From: Xanthomonas sp. NCPPB 1128
Lineage (GTDB): Bacteria > Pseudomonadota > Gammaproteobacteria > Xanthomonadales > Xanthomonadaceae
Direction: 5' to 3'
Length of the DNA: 64,000 nt
Assembly (NCBI RefSeq): GCF_001043115.1
Contig: NZ_LFME01000001.1
Coordinates: forward strand, 62,001-126,000
In this document: positions 26,995-34,999 of the stretch, piece by piece
Layout of the letters: the number at the start of each line of letters is the position of its first letter
How positions within the stretch are numbered: the stretch's first letter is position 1
Notes under the pieces: model-generated
Told to the model about the DNA's origin: nothing
Database searches by the model: none
The model's input: the letters and a program-made list of their open reading frames with translations, nothing else
Translations under genes and position numbers: made by a program

Positions 26995-28301
26995 GCACAG
27001 CACGCATGATCGGTCGTTGGTTGTCGTTGGGTCTGTTGGTCGTGGCGGTGTGCGGCTGCGCACGCGCGCCGCAGGGCGAGGTGGTGCGATTCTGGGCAAT
27101 GGGCCGCGAGGCCGAGGTGGTGGCCGAACTGATCCCGCAGTTCGAGAAGGAGAATCCCGGCATCCACGTGGACATCCAGAACATCCCGTGGACCGCCGCG
27201 CACGAGAAGCTGCTCACCGCCTTCGCCGCCGACGGCCTGCCGGACGTGTGCCAGCTGGGCAACACCTGGATCCCGGAATTCGCCGAACTGGGCACGCTGC
27301 AGCCGCTGCAGCCCTATGTCGACCGCTCCAAGGTGGTCGATCCGAAGGACTACTTCCCCGGCATCTGGGACACCAGCGTCATCGATGGCCATCTCTACGG
27401 CATCCCCTGGTACGTGGACACGCGCCTGCTGTTCTACCGCAAGGACATGCTGCGCGACGCCGGGGTGACCAAGCTGCCGCAGACCTGGGCCGAGTGGGAG
27501 CAGGCGATGGCGGCGGTGAAGAAGCACGTCGGGCCCAAGCGCTACGCGATCCTGATGCCGCTCAACGAGTTCGAGCAGCAGCTGTCGCTGGGTCTGCAGA
27601 TGCCTGATCCGCTGCTGCGCGACCACGACAACTACGGCAATTTCGAAAGCCCCGGCTTCCGCAAGGCGCTGGCGTTCTACGCCAACATGTTCGACCAGGG
27701 CTGGGCGCCGAAGATGTCGGAGACGCAGATCTCCAACGTCTGGGACGAGTTCTTCAACGGCTTCTATGCGTTCTACATCTCCGGCCCGTGGAACATCCGC
27801 GAGTTCCGCAAGGTGCAGCCGCCGGCGCTCAAGGACCAATGGGGCACCATGCCGCTGCCCGGTCCGGACGGTCCCGGTGCCGGGATCGCCGGCGGCACCA
27901 GCCTGGTGATCTTCCGCAAGTCCGAGCACAAGGATGCGGCCTGGAAGCTGATCGAGTTCCTGTCGCGGCCGCAGATCCAGGCGCGCTTCCACGCGCTGAT
28001 CGGCGACATGCCGCCGCGGCGCAGCACCTGGGCGTATCCGTCGCTGGCCGACGATCCGCTGGCGCATGCGTTCCGCGATCAGTTGGAGCGGGTCAAGCCG
28101 GCACCGAAGGTCCTGGAGTGGGAGCGCATCGTGCAGGAGATGCGGCTGGCCACCGAGCGGGTGGTGCGCGGCGGCGAACCGCAGGAGAAGGCGATGCGGG
28201 AACTGGACAAGCGGGTCGACGAGATCCTGGAGAAACGCCGCTGGATCCACCAGCAGCATCGCGAAGGCACGGCGGCGCCGGCCGCGGGAGCGGCGCCATG
28301 A
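26991..28301 (+). CDS. ABC sugar transporter, solute-binding lipoprotein
   Basis: Family 1 extracellular solute-binding protein of 436 aa, with a lipoprotein signal ending VCGC (Cys23). Typical elements are VVRFWAMGREAEVVAELIPQFEKENPGI, WTAAHEKLLTAFAADGLPDV and DGHLYGIPWYVDTRLLFYRKDM. It captures an oligosaccharide in the periplasm for the two downstream permeases. The ATG overlaps the glucanase stop and the TGA overlaps the permease start, so the four genes form one operon. The last about 25 residues are Ala/Pro-rich. Confidence 0.92.
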   Translation: MSTARMIGRWLSLGLLVVAVCGCARAPQGEVVRFWAMGREAEVVAELIPQFEKENPGIHVDIQNIPWTAAHEKLLTAFAADGLPDVCQLGNTWIPEFAELGTLQPLQPYVDRSKVVDPKDYFPGIWDTSVIDGHLYGIPWYVDTRLLFYRKDMLRDAGVTKLPQTWAEWEQAMAAVKKHVGPKRYAILMPLNEFEQQLSLGLQMPDPLLRDHDNYGNFESPGFRKALAFYANMFDQGWAPKMSETQISNVWDEFFNGFYAFYISGPWNIREFRKVQPPALKDQWGTMPLPGPDGPGAGIAGGTSLVIFRKSEHKDAAWKLIEFLSRPQIQARFHALIGDMPPRRSTWAYPSLADDPLAHAFRDQLERVKPAPKVLEWERIVQEMRLATERVVRGGEPQEKAMRELDKRVDEILEKRRWIHQQHREGTAAPAAGAAP

Positions 28302-29179
28302 AGCGCGGTTCCCTGATCGGCTGGCTGTTCGCCGGCCCGGCGCTGATCGTGATCGGCGTGTTCTTCGGCCTGCCGGTGCTGTCGGCGCTGGCGCTGAGCG
28401 TCACCGACTTCGACCTGTATTCGCTGGCCGACCGCCACAACCTGCGCTTCGTCGGCTTCGGCAACTACCTCGAGTTGCTGCAGACGCCGATGTTCTGGAA
28501 GTCGCTGTGGAACACCACGTACTTCGTGATCGTCGGCGTGCCGCTGTCCATCGGCGCCTCGCTGGGCGCGGCGCTGCTGCTGAACGCGCCGGTGGCACGG
28601 TTCAAGGCGCTGTTCCGCACCGCCTTGTTTGCGCCGGTGGTGACCACCCTGGTGGCGGTGGCGGTGATCTGGCGCTACCTGTTCCACACCAGCTACGGCC
28701 TGGTCAACTACGGCCTGGCGCACCTGGGTATCGGCCCGATCGACTGGCTGGGCGACCCGCACTGGGCGATGCCGACCATCATGCTGTTCGCGGTGTGGAA
28801 GAACTTTGGCTACAACATGGTGATCTTCCTCGCCGGCCTGCAGGCCATCCCGCAGGACCTGTACGAGGCGGCGCGCATCGACGGCGCCTCGAAGTGGCGG
28901 CAGTTCCTGCACATCACCTTGCCGATGCTGGGGCCGGTGTTGCTGGTGGTTGGGGTGATCACCGTGTCCGGCTACTTCCAGCTGTTCGCCGAACCCTATG
29001 TGATGACCCGCGGCGATCCCCTGCAGAGCACGGTCAGCGTGCTGTATTACATGTTCGAGGAAGGTTTCAAGTGGTGGAACCTCGGCCGCGCCTCGGCGGT
29101 GGCGTTCCTGCTGTTCCTGATCATCCTGGGAGTGACGACGGTGATGCTGCGCTTCGGCCGCAAGAGGGACCTGGTATGA
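28298..29179 (+). CDS. ABC sugar transporter permease, MalF/UgpA type
   Basis: Inner-membrane permease of 293 aa with six hydrophobic segments. The EAA loop reads EAARIDGASKWRQFLHITLPML, the docking site for the ATPase. No ATPase gene follows the operon; the MalK/UgpC-type ATPase at 40643 is the natural partner. Starts and ends with four-base overlaps with its neighbours. Confidence 0.93.
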   Translation: MKRGSLIGWLFAGPALIVIGVFFGLPVLSALALSVTDFDLYSLADRHNLRFVGFGNYLELLQTPMFWKSLWNTTYFVIVGVPLSIGASLGAALLLNAPVARFKALFRTALFAPVVTTLVAVAVIWRYLFHTSYGLVNYGLAHLGIGPIDWLGDPHWAMPTIMLFAVWKNFGYNMVIFLAGLQAIPQDLYEAARIDGASKWRQFLHITLPMLGPVLLVVGVITVSGYFQLFAEPYVMTRGDPLQSTVSVLYYMFEEGFKWWNLGRASAVAFLLFLIILGVTTVMLRFGRKRDLV

Positions 29180-30012
29180 GCCGGGAGATCGGCGCCTCGC
29201 GCTGGAACACGCTGCTGGTCAACGGCGGGCTGCTGCTGCTCGCCGTGATCAGCCTGGCGCCGCTGTTGTGGATGGTGTCGGTGTCGTTCATGCCGGCGGG
29301 GCAGGCCAGCCGCTTCCCGCCGCCGATGTTGCCCACCGGCGCCACCCTGGCCAATTACGGCGAGCTGTTCTCGCGCACCGGCATGGCCCGCAACTTCGCC
29401 AACAGCTTGCTGGTGTCGTGCGCGATCACCTTCGGCTCGCTGCTGATCAACACCATGGCCGGCTATGCCTTCGCCAAGCTGCGCTTCGTCGGCAAGGAAC
29501 GGATCTTCCAGATCCTGCTGGCGGCGCTGGTGATCCCGGCGCAGGTGGCGATGCTGCCGTTGTTCCTGTTGATGAAGCAGCTGCATCTGGTTAACAACTT
29601 CGGCGGCGTGGTCGTGCCGGCGCTGGCGACGGTGTTCGGCATCTTCCTGGTGCGCCAGTACGCGCGTTCCATCCCGGACGAACTGCTGGAGGCCGCCCGC
29701 ATCGACGGCGCCGGCGAGCTGCGGATCTTCTTCCAGATCGTGCTGCCGATGCTCAAGCCGGTGCTGGTGACGCTGACCATCTTCACCTTCATGGCGGCGT
29801 GGAACGACTTCATGTGGCCGCTGATCGTGCTGACCGACCAGGAGCACTACACCTTGCCGGTGGCGCTGGCGGCGCTGTCGCGCGAGCACATCATGGACGT
29901 GGAGATGATGATGGCGGGTGCCGTGGTCACCGTGATCCCGGTACTGGCGCTGTTCCTGGCGTTGCAGCGCTACTACATCCAGGGCCTGCTGCTCGGCAGC
30001 GTGAAGGGGTGA
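29176..30012 (+). CDS. ABC sugar transporter permease, MalG/UgpE type
   Basis: Inner-membrane permease of 278 aa with six hydrophobic segments and the EAA loop EAARIDGAGELRIFFQIVLPML. It pairs with the preceding permease as a heterodimeric channel. The stop is followed by 15 bases and then a 108-bp tandem repeat array, so the operon either ends here or reads through to the discoidin-domain gene. Confidence 0.93.
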   Translation: MSREIGASRWNTLLVNGGLLLLAVISLAPLLWMVSVSFMPAGQASRFPPPMLPTGATLANYGELFSRTGMARNFANSLLVSCAITFGSLLINTMAGYAFAKLRFVGKERIFQILLAALVIPAQVAMLPLFLLMKQLHLVNNFGGVVVPALATVFGIFLVRQYARSIPDELLEAARIDGAGELRIFFQIVLPMLKPVLVTLTIFTFMAAWNDFMWPLIVLTDQEHYTLPVALAALSREHIMDVEMMMAGAVVTVIPVLALFLALQRYYIQGLLLGSVKG

Positions 30013-30026
30013 GGCGCAACGCTTGC

Positions 30027-30297
30027 GCGCCACTGGCGCGCGTTGCGCCGAACGCCCGGCCATGGATGGCCGGGCAGGACGTTCTGGTGTGGGATGGTTG
30101 CGCCATGGATGGCAATAGCGGAGTAGAACATCGAGCGCCACTGGCTCGCGCGTTCGCGAACGCCTGGCCATGGATGGCCAGGCCGGACGATCTGGTGTGG
30201 GATTTTTGCGCCATGGATGGCAGCGGCGATGCGGAACACCGAGCGCCACTGGCGCGCGTTGCGCCGAACGCCCGGCCATGGATGGCCGGGCAGGACG
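30027..30297. repeat. 108-bp tandem repeat, 2.5 copies
   Basis: Units start at 30027, 30135 and 30243, each with GCGCCACTGG, and are exactly 108 bases apart. Each contains GGCCATGGATGGCC (or a CTGG/CCAG variant) at about +27 and a second CCATGGATGGC about 56 bases further. The third copy stops after about 55 bases. Local inverted symmetry around CCATGG is visible. The translated frames are open because the period is a multiple of three, but no start or family supports coding. Confidence 0.9.
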
Positions 30298-30321
30298 TGT
30301 AGGAGCGGCTTCAGCCGCGAC
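30298..30321. repeat. Half copy of the GTAGGAGCGGCTTCAG repeat
   Basis: A single left arm, TGTAGGAGCGGCTTCAGCCG plus four bases, directly abuts the end of the 108-bp array. No right arm follows. Confidence 0.7.
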
Positions 30322-30398
30322 AGCAGACCGAGAAATGGCATCGGGGCCGACGCCCCTCTGAAAACAGCAGACACGCAACGCAACGAACGGGGAACACG

Positions 30399-33300
30399 AT
30401 GAGGGACGGGATGGCGACGACGTGCGCACGCGCGCTGCTGGCGATGCTGGGACTGGCGGCGGCACACGCCGTTGCGGCGCCACCGACCTCCACGGTGACG
30501 CTGGACAGCTTCAGCGATCTGGACAAGTGGCAGATCGTCGTCTCCAACCAGGTCACCGCCTCGACCCGGCTGGTGCAGGCGCCCAGCGGCGGCCGCGCCA
30601 AGGCGTTGTGCCTTGACTACGACTTCAACGGCGTGTCCGGCTATGCCGGGATCCGCCGCACGCTGCCGATCGACTATCCGGACAACTACCAGTTCGCGTT
30701 CCAGCTGCGCGGCGATTCGCCGAGCAACGACCTGCAGTTCAAGCTGGTCGACGCCAGTGGCGACAACGTGTGGTGGGTCAATCGCCCGCGCTACGATTTT
30801 CCGAAGCAGTGGAGCACGGTCACCTTCAAGAAGCGACAGATCGACAAGGCCTGGGGACCGAGTCCGGAGAAGGAACTCACCCGCAGCGCGCAGATCGAGT
30901 TCACCATCTACAACCAGGTCGGCGGCGCCGGCACGGTGTGTTTCGACCAGCTGACCCTGACCCCGCTGCCGCCGCAGGACACCTCGCCGCTGACGATGAA
31001 GGTCAGCACCGATACCGCGCCGGCGCTGGAGCAGCGCATCGCCGACGGCAAGCCGGACACGGTCTGGTACAGCGGCAACGCCAAGAACCAGACGATCATG
31101 CTGGACCTGGGCAAGGTGCGCGAGTTCGGCGGTGCCAAGGTGCAGTGGGCGCCGGGGGTGTACGCCTCGCGCTATACCGTGCAGGGCTCGGCCGACGGGC
31201 GCAGCTGGCGCGAGTTGCGCCAGGTGACCGCCGGCAATGGCGGCACCGACTGGCTGGCGCTGCCGGAGACCGAGGCGCGCTACGTGCGCTTCGACCTGCA
31301 GGACGGCCCCAGCTTCCGCTACGGTATCGCCGATATCGCGCTGCAGCCGCTGGCCTTCGCCGCGACCCAGAACGACTTCATCAAGTCGGTGGCGGCGCAG
31401 TCCACCCGCGGCTGGTTCCCGCGCGGCTTCAGCGGCGAGCAACCGTACTGGACCATCGTCGGCCTGGACGGCGGCCGCGAGCAGGGCCTGGTCGGCGAGG
31501 ATGGCGCGATCGAGGTGGGCAAGGGCGGCTTCAGCATCGAGCCGTTCCTGGTGCTGGACGGCAAGCGCCTGAGCTGGGCCGACGTCAAGACTGCGCAGAG
31601 CCTGCAGGACGACTACCTGCCGATTCCCAGCGTGGACTGGACCCACGACAACGCCGCGCTGCGCGTCACCGCCTTCGTGCAGGGCGAGCCGGAGCAGGCG
31701 CAACTGGTGGCACGCTACCGGCTCAGCAACCCGAGCAAGCAGCCGCACGACTACACCCTGGCGCTGGCGGTGCGTCCGTTCCAGGTCAATCCGCCCAGCC
31801 AGTTCCTCAACACGGTCGGCGGCGTCAGCTCGATCCGCTCGCTGGCCTTCGCCGGCACGCAGGTGCAGGTCAATGGCCAGCCGCGGGTGTTCGCGGTGCA
31901 GAAGCCGGATGCGGCCTATGCCAGCGCGTTCGACGCCGGCATCGACGTCGAACGGCTCGGCACCGACGCCAGCGGCCTGCCGCAGCAGGCGCAGGATCCC
32001 GACGGGCTGGCCTCCGGCGCGCTGCTGTACCGCGGGCGTCTGGCCCCGGGCGAGGTGCGCGAGGTGGCACTGGTGATTCCGCAGACCGGCAACGCCGCGC
32101 TGCCCGCGGGCTTCGACGCCGCGCGTGCGCAGCAGCAGGTCGCCGCGCAGTGGCACGAAAAGCTGGACCGCGTGCAGTTGCACGTGCCGGCGCAAGGCAA
32201 GGCAGTCACCGACACGCTGCGCACCGCGCTGGCGCACATGCTGATCTCGCGGATCGGGCCGCGCCTGCAGCCGGGCACGCGCTCGTACTCGCGCAGCTGG
32301 ATCCGCGACGGTGCGATGATCTCCGAAGGCCTGCTGCGGCTGGGCCGCGCCGACGTTGTGCGCGAATACGTGGAGTGGTACGCGCCGTACCAGTTCGCCA
32401 ACGGCATGGTGCCGTGCTGCGTGGACGACCGCGGCAGCGACCCGGTGCCGGAAAACGACAGCCACGGCGAGTTGATCTACAGCGTCGCCGACTACTACCG
32501 CTACAGCGGCGACCGCGCGTTCCTGGAGCAGATGTGGCCGCACGTGCTCGGCGCCTACACCTACATGGAGCAGTTGCGGCTGAGCGAGCGCACCGACGAG
32601 AATCGGGCGCGCAACGCAGCCTTCTACGGGATGATGCCGGTGTCGATCAGCCACGAGGGCTATTCGGCCAAGCCGATGCACTCGTACTGGGACAACTTCT
32701 GGGCGCTGCGCGGCTACAAGGACGCGGTGAGCATCGCCGCCGAGCTGGGCCGCATCGACGATGCCGCGCGCTTCGCCACCTCGCGCGACCAGTTCCGCCA
32801 GGACCTGTACGCCTCGCTGGACGCGGCCACCCAGCAGCACCACATCGACTTCCTGCCGGGCTCGGCGGAGCTGGGCGATTTCGATCCGACCTCCACCACC
32901 ATCGCGCTGGCGCCGGGCGGTGAGCAGGGCCGGCTGCCGCAGGCCTTGCTCGACAACACCTTCGAGCGCTACTGGGGCGAGTTCGTCGGCCGCCGCGACG
33001 GGACTCGCGAGTGGAAGGACTACACGCCGTACGAGTGGCGCAACGTGTCCGCGTTCGTGCGCCTGGGCTGGCGCGAGCGCGCCTGGGAGGCGACGCAGTT
33101 CTTCTTCAAGGACCGCACGCCGCAGGCGTGGAACCAGTGGGCCGAGGTGGTCTCGCGCACGCCGCGCAAGCCGTTCTTCCTCGGCGACCTGCCGCATGCC
33201 TGGGTCGCCTCGGATTTCGTGCGCTCGGTGCTGGACATGTTCGCCTACGCCCGCGACGTCGACGACAGCCTGGTACTGGCAGCGGGCCTTCCCACCGACT

Positions 33301-33560
33301 GGTTCGACGGCAAGGGCGTGGCGATCGAGCAACTGCGCACACCGCAGGGGCCGCTGAGCTACCAGCTGCGCCGGCAGAAGAACCGCTTGCTGCTGAACAT
33401 CCCCGAGGGCCTGCGCATGCCCAGCGGCGGCCTGGTGCTGCCGTGGCCATACCCGGGCGAACCCGGCCGCACCCTGGTCAACGGCGAAACGGCGCAGTGG
33501 GAGCACGGAGAGTTACGGATCCGTACGCTGCCGGCGGATGTGCAGGTGGATGTGCGGTGA
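30399..33560 (+). CDS. Large exported discoidin-domain protein with C-terminal helical (alpha/alpha)6-type domain
   Basis: Protein of 1053 aa with a signal peptide ending near AHAVAAPP. Residues about 28-195 resemble a carbohydrate-binding beta-sandwich (LDSFSDLDKWQIVVSN...VCFDQLTLTPL). Residues about 205-320 fit a discoidin (F5/8 type C) module (KPDTVWYSGNAKNQTIMLDLGKV). The middle is beta-rich, and residues about 600-930 are helical with motifs such as SYSRSWIRDGAMISEG, DDRGSDPVPENDSHGELIY and YWDNFWALRGY, like inverting glycosidases or phosphorylases with an (alpha/alpha)6 barrel. Acidic residues in WIRDGAMISEG and PENDSHGE are candidate catalytic sites. Exact family unknown. Neighbourhood points to oligosaccharide breakdown in the periplasm. 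A second Met at 30411 is an alternative start. Confidence 0.75.
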   Translation: MRDGMATTCARALLAMLGLAAAHAVAAPPTSTVTLDSFSDLDKWQIVVSNQVTASTRLVQAPSGGRAKALCLDYDFNGVSGYAGIRRTLPIDYPDNYQFAFQLRGDSPSNDLQFKLVDASGDNVWWVNRPRYDFPKQWSTVTFKKRQIDKAWGPSPEKELTRSAQIEFTIYNQVGGAGTVCFDQLTLTPLPPQDTSPLTMKVSTDTAPALEQRIADGKPDTVWYSGNAKNQTIMLDLGKVREFGGAKVQWAPGVYASRYTVQGSADGRSWRELRQVTAGNGGTDWLALPETEARYVRFDLQDGPSFRYGIADIALQPLAFAATQNDFIKSVAAQSTRGWFPRGFSGEQPYWTIVGLDGGREQGLVGEDGAIEVGKGGFSIEPFLVLDGKRLSWADVKTAQSLQDDYLPIPSVDWTHDNAALRVTAFVQGEPEQAQLVARYRLSNPSKQPHDYTLALAVRPFQVNPPSQFLNTVGGVSSIRSLAFAGTQVQVNGQPRVFAVQKPDAAYASAFDAGIDVERLGTDASGLPQQAQDPDGLASGALLYRGRLAPGEVREVALVIPQTGNAALPAGFDAARAQQQVAAQWHEKLDRVQLHVPAQGKAVTDTLRTALAHMLISRIGPRLQPGTRSYSRSWIRDGAMISEGLLRLGRADVVREYVEWYAPYQFANGMVPCCVDDRGSDPVPENDSHGELIYSVADYYRYSGDRAFLEQMWPHVLGAYTYMEQLRLSERTDENRARNAAFYGMMPVSISHEGYSAKPMHSYWDNFWALRGYKDAVSIAAELGRIDDAARFATSRDQFRQDLYASLDAATQQHHIDFLPGSAELGDFDPTSTTIALAPGGEQGRLPQALLDNTFERYWGEFVGRRDGTREWKDYTPYEWRNVSAFVRLGWRERAWEATQFFFKDRTPQAWNQWAEVVSRTPRKPFFLGDLPHAWVASDFVRSVLDMFAYARDVDDSLVLAAGLPTDWFDGKGVAIEQLRTPQGPLSYQLRRQKNRLLLNIPEGLRMPSGGLVLPWPYPGEPGRTLVNGETAQWEHGELRIRTLPADVQVDVR

Positions 33561-33567
33561 GATGAAG

Positions 33568-33616
33568 CCGGGACTCGGGGTTCGGGACTCGGTGAAGCCG
33601 GGGCCCGGGACCCGGA
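33568..33616. repeat. G-rich heptamer-type repeat (GGGACTC/GGGACCC form)
   Basis: GGGACTCGGGGTTCGGGACT and, after a short spacer, GGGGCCCGGGACCCGG lie just after the stop of the discoidin-domain gene. Related arrays are at 34219, 36947 and 41725. Confidence 0.6.
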
Positions 33617-33670
33617 AGGGCAAGAGCCGGCGCGAGCAGTGAGATTCGGAGGCGACGTCAGGAGAAGTGC

Positions 33671-34099
33671 ATGAAACATCTGCCGGGCTTCCTGAAGAAC
33701 GTCGAGGGAGATGCCAGCGGTTTCGAGGTGGTCGGTTTCGACATCGAGGAGGAGGCCGGGAAGCGCGCCATCCCGGTCACGTCATGGGGCAGGCTCGATT
33801 TTCCTGACAAAGGGCGAGTGGCTCATGCAGTCGCCGACGACATGGAGGCATCGGCCATCATCCGGGAGATTCTTTCGGCCAGAAGCGCGGAGTGCGATCT
33901 GACGATCGTTTGGTCGAATGCCGATCTTGCAGAAATCAAATGCAGTGCGCGATTGGTCATCGACCATGCGCTCGAGATAGTCACTGAAGATTGGGACGTG
34001 TGGATCTTCGGTGACGGCTGGGTCATCGAGAAGTATCACGAAGGAGAGTTGATTTTCTTCGGTGGTCATCCATCCGGACAGGCCGCGGTCCCGGACTGA
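33671..34099 (+). CDS. Small acidic protein of unknown function
   Basis: Soluble protein of 142 aa, rich in Asp and Glu, with a good ribosome binding site (GGAGAAG) before the ATG. The sequence has mixed alpha/beta character with Trp-rich C-terminal strands (EDWDVWIFGDGWVIEKYHEGELIFFGG). Base composition is clearly less GC-rich than the flanking sugar genes, which hints at acquisition. I recognise no family; size, acidity and lone position resemble immunity proteins of polymorphic toxins, but no toxin gene is adjacent. Flanked on both sides by heptamer repeats. Confidence 0.65.
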   Translation: MKHLPGFLKNVEGDASGFEVVGFDIEEEAGKRAIPVTSWGRLDFPDKGRVAHAVADDMEASAIIREILSARSAECDLTIVWSNADLAEIKCSARLVIDHALEIVTEDWDVWIFGDGWVIEKYHEGELIFFGGHPSGQAAVPD

Positions 34100-34218
34100 A
34101 GCGGGAACACGCCCAAGCGCACGATGCAGTGCGCAGCATATTGCCGATCAACACAGCGCGGCCGCCATCACCAACAAAAGAAAGCGCCGGCATGCCGGCG
34201 CTTCTGCTTTGCTGTTTC

Positions 34219-34262
34219 GAGTCCCGAGTCCCGAGTCCCGGGTCCCGGGTCCCGGGTCCCGG
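34219..34262. repeat. Tandem heptamer array GTCCCGA/GTCCCGG
   Basis: Six exact 7-base units (two GTCCCGA, four GTCCCGG) run head to tail just downstream of the convergent eda stop. Isolated units also occur at 34269-34278, inside the eda end. Confidence 0.85.
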
Positions 34263-34264
34263 CT

Positions 34265-34918
34265 TTACCGGGTCCCGGCAACTATCGCCGCCGCCTTCGC
34301 CGAGCTCTCGCGTACCTTGTCCCATTCGCCGTTGGCCAGCCAGTCCTTGGGCACCATCCACGAGCCGCCGATGCAGACGACGTTGGGCTGGGCCAGGTAC
34401 TCGGCGGCGGTGCTTTCGCCGATGCCGCCGGTGGGGCACAGCTTGAGCTCGGCCAGGGGGCCGGCCAGGCCCTTGAGCATCGCCAGGCCGCCGACGGCGG
34501 AGGCGGGGAACAGCTTGCACACGCGGAAGCCGCGCTCCATCAGCGCCAGCAGTTCGCTCGGGGTGGCCGCGCCCGGCACCACCGGCAGCGGCGCCTGCGC
34601 CAGGGCGTCGGCCAGAGTCGGGGTGGTCCCGGGGGTGACGATGAAATCGGCACCGGCGTCGATCGACTGTTGCAGCTGGGTGGCGTTGAGTACGGTGCCG
34701 GCGCCGATCACGATGTCCGGCAACTCGCGCTTGAGCATCGCCAGCGCGTCCATCGCCACCGGCGTGCGCAGGGTCAGTTCGATCGCCGGCAGGCCGCCTT
34801 CGAGCAGCGCTGCCGACACGCGGCGCGCCTCTTCCAGGCTGTGGACGGTGACGACGGGCAGGATGCCGGCCGCGCGCAGCAGTTGTTCGGCCTTGGTCTG
34901 GTGTTCGGCGATGGTCAT
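34265..34918 (-). CDS. eda: KDPG/KHG aldolase
   Basis: 2-keto-3-deoxy-6-phosphogluconate aldolase of 217 aa, normal length. The Schiff-base lysine is Lys135 in CKLFPAS, with Glu47 in ELTLRT, and GAGTV, VTPGTTPT and PTGGIGE motifs in place. It cleaves KDPG into pyruvate and glyceraldehyde 3-phosphate, last step of the Entner-Doudoroff route. The ATG at 34918 fits the family N-terminus; a longer form from 34960 adds 14 residues without support. Last gene of the zwf-glk-pgl-edd-eda cluster; the stop region is entered by a heptamer repeat. Confidence 0.95.
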   Translation of the reverse strand: MTIAEHQTKAEQLLRAAGILPVVTVHSLEEARRVSAALLEGGLPAIELTLRTPVAMDALAMLKRELPDIVIGAGTVLNATQLQQSIDAGADFIVTPGTTPTLADALAQAPLPVVPGAATPSELLALMERGFRVCKLFPASAVGGLAMLKGLAGPLAELKLCPTGGIGESTAAEYLAQPNVVCIGGSWMVPKDWLANGEWDKVRESSAKAAAIVAGTR

Positions 34919-34999
34919 GAGCGTCTCGGTTGCGAAGGGGGCGAGGCCCGGGCCGCGCACGGCCAGGGCAGGGTAGGCGCGCGGCGGTAGCGCGGCCGG

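Larger units (their letters stand above)
30013..30398. other. Intergenic gap filled by tandem repeats
   Basis: The 386 bases contain 2.5 copies of a 108-bp tandem repeat (30027-30297) and a half copy of the GTAGGAGCGGCTTCAG family (30298-30321). No gene is supported. The remaining about 75 bases before the next ATG would have to hold any local promoter. Confidence 0.7.

Noticed and set aside
30027-30297. CRISPR array
   Set aside because: Units are 108 bases long and repeat in full, with no unique spacers, so this is a tandem repeat and not a CRISPR array.
29973-33506. 1177-codon minus-strand open frame across the discoidin gene and the 108-bp array
   Set aside because: The C-terminal part merely translates the tandem repeats (GHPWPGVRRNARQWRS units) and the rest is antisense to a signal-peptide-bearing protein with real domains.
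34219-34262. Rho-independent terminator for eda
   Set aside because: The GTCCCGG units are a direct tandem repeat without a following T-run; pairing is incidental.
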